Both the position numbers and the translations under genes were made by a program. A DNA stretch of 64,000 bases from Hyphomonadaceae bacterium UBA5336 (GTDB taxonomy: Bacteria > Pseudomonadota > Alphaproteobacteria > Caulobacterales > Hyphomonadaceae): NCBI GenBank assembly GCA_002408125.1, contig DHQO01000025.1:19745-83744 (forward strand). The letters run 5' to 3'. Position 1 is the stretch's first letter; each line of letters begins with the position of its first letter. Below, in pieces: positions 54,226 to 63,368 of the stretch. The notes below the pieces were generated by a model that worked only from the letters and a program-made list of their open reading frames with translations, had not been told where the DNA came from and made no database searches.

Positions 54226-55742
54226 GTCAGTTCATCTGCCAGGCTGGCCGGCGCATAGGCGTCGCGGCGATAGTTGCGCGCGGCGAGGAAGAAGCAGGCC
54301 GCTGCGATGAGAAAGACCAGGACGGTGGCGGACATGGACCATCGCAGGCCCTCGGCATAGGCGCTGCACAGGGCCGGGCCATGTTCGCCCAGATCGGCGA
54401 TACTGCCTGCGCAGAGCTTGGGATTGAAGCTCTCCAGATGCTCCGACAGGCCCTTGCTGGCCAGGATCGAGTTCATCGAAAAGCTGCTCATCCAGCCGGT
54501 GAAGAGCGGGCCGAGCCCGTTGCCGATCAGCGAGATGATCAGCAGCATCACCGAGACTGTCGTGGCGCGCGAGCGTGGGCTAACGATGGAAGTGGCAATC
54601 GTGTATTGCGAACCGAGATAGGCATAGTGCGTGATGCCGGCCACGATCCAGAGCGGGAAGGCAATCGAGAGGCTTGGCGCGAAGAAGGCCGCGATATAGG
54701 CCGGAATGGCGATCAGGAGCCCTGCGCCCGGCAACCAGGCCACAACGGTGGGGTGGCGCGGGGTGAGGCGCTCGATCAGGAACCCGCCCATGAAAGTGCC
54801 GAACGCGGCCACGGCCGCGAGCGGCGCGCCGTACAGCACAGCCGCATCGCGCACGCCGATGCCATGCACGCGCTGTAGGAAAGGCGCCTGGAAGCTGATC
54901 AGGCCATAGCCGACAAAGGCGACAAAGGCTGCGGCCAGCGCATTGTACCAGAAGGTGTGTTTCTTCGAGAATTCGCGGAACGCCTCGAAAAACCCCGCCT
55001 TCGCCACCGGCCCGCTGGGCGGATCGGAGTAGCCGCGCGGGGGCTCCTTGACCGTGAACATCAGGATGACGGCGATCAGCACGCCGGGCAGGCCGATCAC
55101 GACAAAGGCAATGCGCCAGCCTTCCACTGTGGACCAGTCGAGGCCCGAAAACAGCCCGCCGAGCCCGATGGAGCCGATCCAGGCACCGAAATCGGCGCCC
55201 TTGATGCCGGCAATGGTGCCGCCGAAAAGCTGGGCCAGCACGGCGCCCACCGTGACCCCCATGGCATAGATGCCCATGGCATTGGCGCGGCTCTTGGGCG
55301 CGAAATAGTCGGTGATGATGGAGTTGGCCGGGGGTGTGCCGCCCGCCTCGCCAATCGCCACGCCGATCCGGAACAGCACCAGCCACAGGAAGCCGGCGGC
55401 CAGCCCGCACAGCGCCGTCATCACCGACCAGATGATGATGCACACCGTGATGATCATCACGCGGTTGATCCGGTCGGCCAGCATGGCGATCGGGATGCCG
55501 CAAACGGCATAGAAGACGGCGAAGGGCCAGCCGGCCAGCACGCCCCATTGGGTGTCGGTGAGCTGGAACGTATTGATGATCGGCTGCGCGACGACGCTGA
55601 TCACCGTTCTGTCGATGAAGTTGAGCGTATAGACCAGCATCAGCGCGAGCAGCACATAGGTGCGGTATCCGCGGCTGCCGAAGCCGGTAACATGGCCCGG
55701 CACAGCCGAAGCCCCGCCGGTCTGCGCCGTCGCGTCGGTCAT
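54222..55742 (-). CDS. MFS transporter, first of a tandem pair
   Basis: 506 residues from ATG 55742, with GGGAGGAG before it. It is a paralogue of the next gene: LVYTLNFIDRTVISVVAQP, GVLAGWPFAVFYAVCGIPIA, RIGVAIGEAGGTPPANSIITDYF, and the same two-cysteine loop before the last helix (PKLCAGS and ALCSAYAEGLRWS). About twelve membrane segments. The two transporters form one transcription unit. The substrate cannot be read, and no catabolic genes adjoin them. Confidence 0.87.
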   Translation of the reverse strand: MTDATAQTGGASAVPGHVTGFGSRGYRTYVLLALMLVYTLNFIDRTVISVVAQPIINTFQLTDTQWGVLAGWPFAVFYAVCGIPIAMLADRINRVMIITVCIIIWSVMTALCGLAAGFLWLVLFRIGVAIGEAGGTPPANSIITDYFAPKSRANAMGIYAMGVTVGAVLAQLFGGTIAGIKGADFGAWIGSIGLGGLFSGLDWSTVEGWRIAFVVIGLPGVLIAVILMFTVKEPPRGYSDPPSGPVAKAGFFEAFREFSKKHTFWYNALAAAFVAFVGYGLISFQAPFLQRVHGIGVRDAAVLYGAPLAAVAAFGTFMGGFLIERLTPRHPTVVAWLPGAGLLIAIPAYIAAFFAPSLSIAFPLWIVAGITHYAYLGSQYTIATSIVSPRSRATTVSVMLLIISLIGNGLGPLFTGWMSSFSMNSILASKGLSEHLESFNPKLCAGSIADLGEHGPALCSAYAEGLRWSMSATVLVFLIAAACFFLAARNYRRDAYAPASLADELT

Positions 55743-55844
55743 TCTTACTCCTCCCAAGAGGCTGCATCGTTTTGTGCAGCACTTATTCTTGCTGCCGACA
55801 CTAGCGCGCGGCCGGCCGGCTGCAAGACTTTCCGCGAGGGGAAG

Positions 55845-56579
55845 CTAGATCAGACCGGCTGTCTTGAAACTGGTGACACCGTCGCGTCCGGCGATCAAAT
55901 GGTCGTGAACGGTGATCTCCAGCGCAGTCAGCGCATCAATGATCTCGCGCGTCGTATCGATGTCCGCGCGCGAGGGGGTGGGGTCGCCGGACGGGTGGTT
56001 GTGTACCAGGATGATGGCCGAAGCGGCCAGTTCCAGGGCGCGCCGGGCGATCTCGCGCGGATAGACCGGGGCATGGTCCACCGTGCCGTGGCCCATCACT
56101 TCATCGGCGATGAGCTGGTTCTTGCGGTCGAGGAACACGACACGGAACTGCTCGCGCGTTTCGTGCTGGAGGCTCTGCTGGACATAGTTCATCAGCGCGG
56201 TCCAGGACGATATGACCGGGCGGGCGGCGATCTCCTCGCGCGCGGCGCGTTCATGCAGTTCGCGCATGGCCTTCAGATAGGCCGCCACGGTCTCGCCGAT
56301 GCCGGCAATGGCGCACAGATCCTTCGGTTCGGCCGCCAGTGTGGCCGACAGTGAGCCGAAGCGTTTCAGCAGGGCCTTGGCAATGGGCTTCACATCCCGG
56401 CGGGGGATGAAGGCAAAGAGCAGCGTCTCCAGAAGCTCATAATCGTCCAGCGCGCCGGGCCCGCGCGCCAGCAGCTTGCTGCGCAGCCGGTCGCGATGGC
56501 CCTGCCAGTGCGGCGGGGCCGGTTTCGTCTGCCGCATGCCGGTCAGACCGGGCAGGGGGGCTTCCTCAAGGGCGCTCAC
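55845..56579 (-). CDS. radC: RadC family JAB-domain protein
   Basis: 244 residues with a GTG start. An N-terminal helix-hairpin-helix region (DLCAIAGIGETVAAYLKAM) precedes the JAB/MPN domain with EQFRVVFLDRKNQLI and the metal-binding HNHPSGDPTPSRAD. RadC proteins are widespread; a DNA-repair role has been questioned and the substrate is unclear. The 99-base gap 56580-56678 has no gene. Confidence 0.93.
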   Translation of the reverse strand: MSALEEAPLPGLTGMRQTKPAPPHWQGHRDRLRSKLLARGPGALDDYELLETLLFAFIPRRDVKPIAKALLKRFGSLSATLAAEPKDLCAIAGIGETVAAYLKAMRELHERAAREEIAARPVISSWTALMNYVQQSLQHETREQFRVVFLDRKNQLIADEVMGHGTVDHAPVYPREIARRALELAASAIILVHNHPSGDPTPSRADIDTTREIIDALTALEITVHDHLIAGRDGVTSFKTAGLI

Positions 56580-56678
56580 GGATGTTCAGACTCCCACCAG
56601 TCACATCACAATGTTCCTATTGTGTTCCGAGTGGGCGGTGCCGTCAAGCCCTTTCAGGGCAGGGCATTGAGGGGACTC

Positions 56679-57503
56679 TCAGAGCTCGACAGTGTGGGGC
56701 TTGTGCCAGCCCTTGGGCGAGGTGGTGAAAATCTCCACGCCGTCCTCGGTCACGCCCACCGAATGCTCGTACTGGGCCGAAAGCTGGCGGTCGCGCGTGA
56801 CGGCGGTCCAGCCGTCCGAGAGGATCGCGGCATCCTTGCGGCCGAGATTGAGCATCGGCTCCACGGTGAAGAACATGCCGGGCTTCAGCTCCGGACCGGT
56901 GCCGGCCTTGGCGCTGTGGACCACATTGGGCTCGTCATGGAAGAGCCGCCCGAGGCCATGGCCGCAGAAATCGTCGACCACCGAAAGCCGGTTCTTGCGG
57001 GCAATCGCGGCGATGGCCGCGCCGATATCGCCGAGGCGCGCGCCGGGTTTGACCGCGGCGATGCCGGCCATCATGGCGTCATAGGTCAGGTCCATCAGCC
57101 GCTCGGCCTTCCGCTTGGGCGCGCCGGCGGCGTACATGCGGGAATGGTCGCCATGCCAGCCATCGAGGATCAGTGTGACATCCACATTGGCGATGTCGCC
57201 TTCCTTGAGCACGCGCGAGCCGGGAATGCCGTGGCAGATGACATGGTTGAGCGAGATGCACGAGGCATGGCGATAGCCGCGGTAGCCGATGGTCGCCGAC
57301 AGGGCGCCATTGTCGAGCACGAACTCGCGGATCAGGTCGTCGAGATGGGCCGTGGTGACGCCGGGTTTCACCTCCGGCACGAGCATGTCGAGGCACTCGG
57401 CCACAAGACGCCCGGCCTTGCGCATGCCCTCGAAGCCTTCCTCGCCATGGATCCGGATTTCGCCGGTGCGCATCGGCATCAGGTCAGTGTCGACAATGGT
57501 CAT
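56679..57503 (-). CDS. map: Methionine aminopeptidase, type I
   Basis: 274 residues. The metal ligands and active-site residues are in NVDVTLILDGWHGDHSRMY, CGHGLGRLFHDEPNV, FFTVEPML and AQYEHSVGVTEDG, and ISLNHVICHGIP holds the first histidine. It removes the initiator methionine from nascent proteins. The sfsA gene lies 12 bases upstream on the same strand, so the two are likely one unit. Confidence 0.97.
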   Translation of the reverse strand: MTIVDTDLMPMRTGEIRIHGEEGFEGMRKAGRLVAECLDMLVPEVKPGVTTAHLDDLIREFVLDNGALSATIGYRGYRHASCISLNHVICHGIPGSRVLKEGDIANVDVTLILDGWHGDHSRMYAAGAPKRKAERLMDLTYDAMMAGIAAVKPGARLGDIGAAIAAIARKNRLSVVDDFCGHGLGRLFHDEPNVVHSAKAGTGPELKPGMFFTVEPMLNLGRKDAAILSDGWTAVTRDRQLSAQYEHSVGVTEDGVEIFTTSPKGWHKPHTVEL

Positions 57504-57515
57504 TTCAGGTCTGCC

Positions 57516-58229
57516 TCAAATTTCGCAGGGCGCGGGAATCCAGTCGATCCTGCCACGCACAGTAATCTCATCGGTTAAGATATGACAGTCATACACCAGA
57601 ACTTCCACCCCGGCACCTGCGGCGGCCTGTAATCCGGCATGATAGACCGGGTCGAGATCGGCGGCGGTGGCAAATTTGGTGCAATCGGGCCGCTGGACGA
57701 TGAACAGCATCACCGCGCGGTGGCCGGCGACGACTTCGCCGGCGAGATCGAGCAGGTGCTTCGCCCCGCGCGAGGTGACGCTGTCGGGAAATTCTGCGAG
57801 GCCCGGCCGGCGCATCAGATGGCAGTTCTTGACCTCGACAAAGGTTTTCCGCCCGCCGGTGTCCAGGAGCAGGTCAATGCGCGAGCGTTCGGCATATTTG
57901 ACCTCACGGCGCAGCGTCTCGAAGCCGGAGAGTTCTGCGATAGTGCCTGCCCGGATCGCCTCCTCGGCCAGCCGGTTAGGCAGGTTGGTGTTGATCCCGA
58001 CCAGCGCGCCATCGGCCTCGATCAGTTCCAGCGTGTGCTTCAGCTTGCGCTTCGGATTGTCCGAAGTCGACACCCAGACCCGGCTGCCGGGCGCCTTCAG
58101 GCCCAGCATGGAGCCGGGATTGGGGCAGTGTACGGTGACGGTCTCGCCGGTTTCGTCCAGCGTCACATCGGCCAGGAAGCGCTTGTAGCGGCGCTCCAGA
58201 CGGCCGGTTTTCAGGGCAGGCAGTTTCAT
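57516..58229 (-). CDS. sfsA: SfsA family DNA/RNA nuclease or sugar fermentation regulator
   Basis: 237 residues from ATG 58229, the usual length. LERRYKRFLADVTL, VHCPNPGSMLGLKAPG and the PD-(D/E)xK-like core RIDLLLDTGGRKTFVEVKNCHL followed by FPDSVTSRGAKHLLDL (both cited for their acidic residues) define SfsA. E. coli SfsA has been tied to maltose gene expression and to nucleic acid cleavage. It is divergent from the CinA-type gene. Confidence 0.95.
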   Translation of the reverse strand: MKLPALKTGRLERRYKRFLADVTLDETGETVTVHCPNPGSMLGLKAPGSRVWVSTSDNPKRKLKHTLELIEADGALVGINTNLPNRLAEEAIRAGTIAELSGFETLRREVKYAERSRIDLLLDTGGRKTFVEVKNCHLMRRPGLAEFPDSVTSRGAKHLLDLAGEVVAGHRAVMLFIVQRPDCTKFATAADLDPVYHAGLQAAAGAGVEVLVYDCHILTDEITVRGRIDWIPAPCEI

Positions 58230-58342
58230 GGGGCTGCCCCATGTCACGCACGGCCGGCAAGGTCCAGACTTGCGCGCGAAGTGCGGCGGGCGCAATTTGG
58301 CGCCAAGACAAAGTCGGCCACAGGCTGCGCCAGGCGAGGACC

Positions 58343-59116
58343 ATGACAGACACCCAACCCACAGCGGCAGTGCTCCTGATCGGCGACGAGTTGCTGTCGG
58401 GCCGCACGCGCGACATCAATCTCCAGCAGATTGCCGAATTTCTCGCCCCGCTGGGCATTCCGGTGAAGGAGACGCGGATTGTCAGCGACGAGCAGGATGC
58501 CATCGTTGCGGCCGTCAACGCCCTGCGTGCGGCCTACACTTATGTCTTCACCACTGGTGGCATCGGGCCGACCCATGACGATATCACAGCCGACGCCATC
58601 GCTGCGGCGTTCGGCGTGGAGATTTCCGAGCATCCCGACGCGGTGATCCTGCTGACAGAGCGCTATGCCGCGATGGAGACCGAGTTCACGCCCGCCCGCC
58701 GGCGCATGACCCGCGTGCCTCATGGCGCCAGCCTGATCGCCAATCCGGTGAGCGGCGCGCCCGGCTTCCAGACCGGAAACGTGTTCACCCTGGCGGGTGT
58801 GCCCTCCATCGTGCGCGGCATGCTGGGCGATATTGCCCATCGCTTGCAGACCGGCACGGTGGTGCATGCGCTGACCCTGCGCAGCAAGGGCCTGCGCGAA
58901 GGCGACATCGCCGAACCCCTTGGCGCGCTCGCGCAGGACTATCCAGAGCTTTCCATCGGCTCCTATCCGTGGTTCCGGGCCATGAACGATAGCGGCGTGC
59001 AGATCGTGATCCGCGGCAGTGACGAGGCCCTGCTGGCCGAGGCTGAGGCGAAGGTCGTGGTCCTCATCCGCTCGAAAGGCTTTGAGCCGGTGCGCATGGA
59101 AGATCCGGCGGCATGA
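58343..59116 (+). CDS. CinA-type molybdopterin-binding domain protein
   Basis: 257 residues from ATG 58343. AVLLIGDELLSGRTRDIN and FTTGGIGPTHDDIT are the MoaB/Mog-like motifs shared with the N-terminal half of CinA; VPHGASLIANPVSGAPGF and LAGVPSIVRGM follow. The C-terminal nicotinamide-nucleotide deamidase half of full CinA is absent, so this is the short form. Its role may be in pyridine-nucleotide salvage or molybdopterin binding; neither is proven. The stop overlaps the next gene (ATGA). Confidence 0.88.
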   Translation: MTDTQPTAAVLLIGDELLSGRTRDINLQQIAEFLAPLGIPVKETRIVSDEQDAIVAAVNALRAAYTYVFTTGGIGPTHDDITADAIAAAFGVEISEHPDAVILLTERYAAMETEFTPARRRMTRVPHGASLIANPVSGAPGFQTGNVFTLAGVPSIVRGMLGDIAHRLQTGTVVHALTLRSKGLREGDIAEPLGALAQDYPELSIGSYPWFRAMNDSGVQIVIRGSDEALLAEAEAKVVVLIRSKGFEPVRMEDPAA

Positions 59117-59607
59117 CCGGAGCGGCGAAATGGCTGGGCAGCCTGCCGGTGGTTTTCATCTCCGGCTTCGCCATGCTGGCCATTGGCCTCCTGATCCGCT
59201 CTTCGGCGGCCTCCATCGGTGGAGATCTGCTCGACTTCCAGATGACCGGCGCCGATGCCATTGCGCGCCTGCAGGAGCTGCGCAGAACACCAAACGGGAT
59301 TGAGGTCCACCGGTTCATTTCCGGGCGCCTCGATATGGCCTATCCGCTGGCCTATGGCCTCTTCTTCGCGAGCCTCGCCATCCGGTTTTCAAAAAGCCAC
59401 AGCCTGCTGCTGGCCGTCCCCATGGTGCTCGCGGTGGGGTTCGACGTGGCCGAGAACCTGACGCAGCTTCAGGGGCTGGCGGGCGATGAAGCCGCGCTTG
59501 GCGCCAAGAGCTTCCTCACGCCGGCAAAGTTCGCGTTTGTCGTTCTCGGCATGGCGGTGGCCGTGTGGATCTGCCTCACGTCGCTCTGGCGGCGCTGGCG
59601 CAGCTAG
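59113..59607 (+). CDS. Membrane protein of unknown function, four predicted helices
   Basis: 164 residues; ATG inside the stop of the CinA-type gene. Hydrophobic segments at about 10-28, 72-91, 97-113 and 136-156. A conserved-looking FDVAENLTQL follows the third. No function is recognised. Its end overlaps the convergent flavoprotein gene by four bases. Confidence 0.7.
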   Translation: MTGAAKWLGSLPVVFISGFAMLAIGLLIRSSAASIGGDLLDFQMTGADAIARLQELRRTPNGIEVHRFISGRLDMAYPLAYGLFFASLAIRFSKSHSLLLAVPMVLAVGFDVAENLTQLQGLAGDEAALGAKSFLTPAKFAFVVLGMAVAVWICLTSLWRRWRS

Positions 59608-61316
59608 AGCGGGGCGTCGGCCAGCGCCTTGTGGATGTCGCTGACCACCACCGAACCCTCGCCGACCGCCGAGGCCACGCGCTTGACCGAGCCGGTGCGC
59701 ACATCGCCGACCGCATAGACGCGCGGCCAGCTGGTCTCGTATTGCGTCGGCATCCGGTCGAGCGACCAGCCGGCGCGCACAAGGTTGAGATTGGCTAGAT
59801 CCGGCCCGGTCTTCAGGAACCCCCTTGCGTCGCGGGCGATCTGGGCCGGCAGCCATTCGGTGAAGGGTGCTGCGCCGATGAACAGGAAGACATGCCCGAT
59901 CTCGTGGCAGTATTCCTCTGCTGCGCTGGCTGTCTTCCAGCTGACATTCACAAGCCGGTCTTCCATGGGATCGGCGCCGGGTACACCGTGCAGCTGGCTG
60001 ATCTCCTTTTGCGGATGCAGGTGGATGTTCGGAGTCTCTTCCAGCCGGCGCACCAGATATTCCGACATGGTGTCGCGAATATCCGGACGACGGAAGACGA
60101 CATGCACCTCCTTCGCCGTCTGGGCGAGATAGACCGCGCCCTGGCCGGCCGAGTTCCCGGCCCCGACCACGGCCACATTCTGTCCGAGGCACAGTTGCGC
60201 TTCCATGGGCGTCGCGCCGTAATAGACCCCGCGCCCCTCGAAATGTTCCAGATTCTCGATCGGCAGGCGGCGATACTGCGCGCCGGTGGCGATCACGATG
60301 GCACGCGATTTCAGTTTCCGTCCGTCCTGCAGGCTGAGGCAATAGGTGTCGTCGGGCTCGCGGGTGAGGGACTTGCCCTGGGCGGGGCTGGCGAGGCGTG
60401 CGCCGAATTTCTGCGCCTGGATGCTGGCGCGTTCGGCCAGTTCCCGGCCGGACACGCCCATCGGAAAGCCGAGATAATTCTCGATCTTGGACGAAGTGCC
60501 GGCCTGTCCGCCCGGGCCATCGGTGTCGAGCGTGAGGACGGAGAGCCCTTCGCTCGCGGCATAGACCGAGGCGGCAAGGCCCGCCGGGCCTGCGCCCACC
60601 ACGATCACATCGGCATGCGACCCATCCGGCAGCAGGTCGAGGCCGAAGGCATCTGAAAGATCTGAGAGGGTTGGCTTTATGAGCATACCCGCCGCGCCGC
60701 GGATACAGACCGGCAGGTCGGATTTCTCGATACCGCGGGCGGCCATGATGCGTTGGGCGACCTCGTCCACATCAGGCGCCAGCCAGGTGTGCGGGATGGC
60801 GTGCTTGGTGAGCAGGTCGCGGGCGGCAAACACGCTGCGGTCCTGCGCCAGGCCGATGATCAGCACCGAGGCGATGCCGCGTGCCCGGCCGAACTCCCGC
60901 CGCGCCGTCAGCGTCCGTACGAAGACATCCGACAGGTGTGAGTTCTCCACCAGCAGGCGCTGGAAGCTGGCATAGGGGATGTGCAGGAGCTCGCCGGCCT
61001 CGCCCATTTCCACGCGCACCAGCGAGGCATGCCCAGTCAGCACGCCGAGATCGCCGGCAAACTGGCCCGCCTCCATATAACCGACCCGCCTGTCGCCGTC
61101 GGGCAGCGTGACGAAGATGTCGGTCTGGCCCGTCAGGGTCACCAGCATGTCGACCTGACTGTCGCCATCGCGAACCAGAAGCGTGCCCTTGTCGTGCGCG
61201 CGCACCTCGCCATAGGGCATCAGTTGCGCCAGTTCGCTTTCGGAGAGTGTATAGTTCACATCGGCAGGCGGTAAGGTCACGCGGCGTCTCCCCTTGGCAT
61301 CGGTCTGCGCATCCAT
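59604..61316 (-). CDS. cNMP-binding, glutaredoxin-like and thioredoxin-reductase-like fused flavoprotein
   Basis: 570 residues in three parts. About 35-140 is a cyclic-nucleotide-binding beta-roll (GTLLVRDGDSQVDMLV, YMEAGQFAGDLGVL). About 148-225 looks like a thioredoxin/glutaredoxin-type fold without a CxxC. About 235-565 is a thioredoxin-reductase-like FAD/NAD(P)H domain (VIVVGAGPAGLAASVYAA, GPGGQAGTSSKIENYLGFP, VAVVGAGNSAGQGA, YAVGDVRTGS). The CxTC redox pair of real thioredoxin reductases is missing; the position reads GVYYGATPMEA. The design suggests a cNMP-controlled oxidoreductase whose electron acceptor is not a standard thioredoxin. Confidence 0.88.
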   Translation of the reverse strand: MDAQTDAKGRRRVTLPPADVNYTLSESELAQLMPYGEVRAHDKGTLLVRDGDSQVDMLVTLTGQTDIFVTLPDGDRRVGYMEAGQFAGDLGVLTGHASLVRVEMGEAGELLHIPYASFQRLLVENSHLSDVFVRTLTARREFGRARGIASVLIIGLAQDRSVFAARDLLTKHAIPHTWLAPDVDEVAQRIMAARGIEKSDLPVCIRGAAGMLIKPTLSDLSDAFGLDLLPDGSHADVIVVGAGPAGLAASVYAASEGLSVLTLDTDGPGGQAGTSSKIENYLGFPMGVSGRELAERASIQAQKFGARLASPAQGKSLTREPDDTYCLSLQDGRKLKSRAIVIATGAQYRRLPIENLEHFEGRGVYYGATPMEAQLCLGQNVAVVGAGNSAGQGAVYLAQTAKEVHVVFRRPDIRDTMSEYLVRRLEETPNIHLHPQKEISQLHGVPGADPMEDRLVNVSWKTASAAEEYCHEIGHVFLFIGAAPFTEWLPAQIARDARGFLKTGPDLANLNLVRAGWSLDRMPTQYETSWPRVYAVGDVRTGSVKRVASAVGEGSVVVSDIHKALADAPL

Positions 61317-61358
61317 GAAAGTCCGTCAGCTAGATAAGCCCTACTCATGAGGATCACC

Positions 61359-62132
61359 ATGTCGGAACCCCTAGTCATCGTACACCACGATGCGCCTGTT
61401 GCAGTCGTGAAGCTGAACCGGCCGGACGCCCTGAATGCTCTCAGCCGGGACCTGCGCGCGGAAATTGTGCGAGTCTTCGCCGCGCTTGCCGAAGATGACA
61501 CCATCCGCGCGGTGGTGCTGACTGGCGCAGGCCGGGCCTTTACCGCCGGAGTGGACCTGAAGGAGGCCGGCGAAACCGGCTTCGCCCTCGGCGCCGACGG
61601 CAGCGATATCGACATGGCCAAGGCCCTGCAGGATTTTCCCAAACCGATCATCGGCGCGATCAACGGCTTTGCCATCACCGGCGGGTTCGAGCTCGCCCTG
61701 ATGTGCGATGTGCTGCTGGCCAGCGAGCATGCCAAGTTCGCCGACACCCATGCGCGCGTCGGTATCATGCCGGGCTGGGGCCTCAGCCAGAAGCTCTCGC
61801 GCCTCATCGGCATTTCGCGCGCCAAGGAGCTCTCCTTCACCGGTAATTTCCTCGATGCCCACACCGCCGAGCGCTGGGGGCTGGTCAACCATGTCTATCC
61901 GGCCGATGAACTGGTCCCCCACGCGGTCAAGCTCGGTCACGACATGGCGAGCTGCGATCCTGCGATGCTTCAGAGTTATAAGCGGGTCATCGATGATGGC
62001 TACGGCATGGCTTTCGCCGATGCTATGGCCATGGAAATCGAGCGCAGCAAGGCGCACGCGAAGACCGTCACCGCCGAGGGCGTGGAAGCCGCGCGCAAGG
62101 CGGTGATCGAACGCGGCCGCGACCAGAATTAG
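61359..62132 (+). CDS. Enoyl-CoA hydratase/isomerase family protein
   Basis: 257 residues from ATG 61359, which has GAGGA six bases upstream (an ATG at 61347 lacks one). The crotonase fold shows VAVVKLNRPDALNALS, GAGRAFTAGVDLKEAG and INGFAITGGFELALMCD with the oxyanion-hole region, then FADTHARVGIMPGWG with the position of the second catalytic glutamate changed to a non-acidic context (GIMPGWG). It hydrates or isomerises enoyl-CoA in beta-oxidation or a related path. It is followed after 15 bases by a thiolase gene. Confidence 0.9.
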   Translation: MSEPLVIVHHDAPVAVVKLNRPDALNALSRDLRAEIVRVFAALAEDDTIRAVVLTGAGRAFTAGVDLKEAGETGFALGADGSDIDMAKALQDFPKPIIGAINGFAITGGFELALMCDVLLASEHAKFADTHARVGIMPGWGLSQKLSRLIGISRAKELSFTGNFLDAHTAERWGLVNHVYPADELVPHAVKLGHDMASCDPAMLQSYKRVIDDGYGMAFADAMAMEIERSKAHAKTVTAEGVEAARKAVIERGRDQN

Positions 62133-62147
62133 AGAAGGCGAATATCG

Positions 62148-63368
62148 ATGAGTGGATTGGATAATGTGGTGATCTGCGCGCCCCTGCGCACGCCGGTCGG
62201 CCGGTTTGGCGGGGCGTTCAGGGATCTCCATGCCCATGAACTTGGATCCGTGGTGGTCTCTGCCATCCTGGAAAGGACCGGCCTGCCGGGCGAGGCGGTC
62301 GACGATCTCATCTTCGCGCAATGCTATCCCAGCATGGACGCGCCGGCGGCTGGCCGTGTGATCGGTCTCGATGCCGGCCTGCCTGTGTCGGCGCCGGGCT
62401 ACCAGCTCGACCGGCGCTGCGGCTCGGGCCTGCAGGCGGTGATCAATGCGGTGATGCAGGTCGCGACCGGGGCAGGGGAGGTGATCCTTGCCGGCGGGGC
62501 GGAAAGCATGAGCAATGCGCCCTTCTATTCCACTAAGCACCGTTGGGGCATCAAGGCGCCGTCCATGGTGTTCGAGGATGGCCTCACCCAGGGCCGCGTG
62601 ACGGCGGGCGGGAAGAATTTCCCCGTGCCCGGCGGCATGCTGGAGACCGCCGAGAACCTGCGCCGCGAATACAACATTTCCCGCGAGGCGCAGGATGAAT
62701 ACGCCGCCCGGTCCCAGGCACGTGCCGCAGCCGCGCAGGAGGCCGGCAAGTTCGCCGATGAGATCGTCCCCGTCACGATCCGCCACCGCAAGGGCGAGAC
62801 GGTGGTCGACACCGACGAGCATATGCGCCCGGGCACGACGGCAGAACAGCTCGCCGCTCTCAAGCCCATCCGCCTGAAACAGGACCCGGACGCCACCGTC
62901 ACCGCCGGCAATGCGTCTGGCCAGAATGACGGCGCGGCAGCCTGCATCGTGGCGACGCGCGCAGCGGCGGATCGCCATGGGTTCACCCCGCTCGCGACGC
63001 TGAAGTCCTGGGCCGTGGCAGGCGTGCCGCCGGCGACCATGGGCATCGGTCCGGTGCCCTCGACGGAAAAGGCGCTGGCGCGCGCCGGTCTAACCCTGCA
63101 GGATATCGACCTCATCGAACTCAACGAGGCCTTTGCCAGCCAGGTTCTGGCCTGCACCAAGGTGTGGGGTTTCGGCGCGGGGGATTTCCTCCGCACCAAT
63201 GTGAACGGCTCCGGCATCTCGCTCGGCCATCCGGTGGGTGCAACCGGCGCGCGGATTCTCGCCACTCTGCTGAATGAGATGGCCCGCCGTGAGGCGCGCT
63301 ACGGCTTGGAGACCATGTGCATCGGCGGCGGTCAGGGCCTTGCGGCGGTATTCGAGCGGGTCAGCTAG
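62148..63368 (+). CDS. Acetyl-CoA acyltransferase (thiolase)
   Basis: 406 residues. The nucleophilic cysteine is in LDRRCGSGLQAVINA, GGAESMSNAPF follows, then NEAFASQVLA, SLGHPVGATGARI and the C-terminal CIGGGQGLA with the second cysteine and histidine. It cleaves 3-ketoacyl-CoA or condenses acetyl-CoA units. With the upstream hydratase it forms a small beta-oxidation-type unit whose electrons could enter through ETF-QO. The stop overlaps the convergent cupin gene by four bases. Confidence 0.95.
   Translation: MSGLDNVVICAPLRTPVGRFGGAFRDLHAHELGSVVVSAILERTGLPGEAVDDLIFAQCYPSMDAPAAGRVIGLDAGLPVSAPGYQLDRRCGSGLQAVINAVMQVATGAGEVILAGGAESMSNAPFYSTKHRWGIKAPSMVFEDGLTQGRVTAGGKNFPVPGGMLETAENLRREYNISREAQDEYAARSQARAAAAQEAGKFADEIVPVTIRHRKGETVVDTDEHMRPGTTAEQLAALKPIRLKQDPDATVTAGNASGQNDGAAACIVATRAAADRHGFTPLATLKSWAVAGVPPATMGIGPVPSTEKALARAGLTLQDIDLIELNEAFASQVLACTKVWGFGAGDFLRTNVNGSGISLGHPVGATGARILATLLNEMARREARYGLETMCIGGGQGLAAVFERVS

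Noticed and set aside
54222..55782. Frameshift or duplicate frame in the first MFS gene (a second long minus-strand frame)
   Set aside because: The normal frame is complete with twelve helices; the alternative is arginine-rich out-of-frame text.
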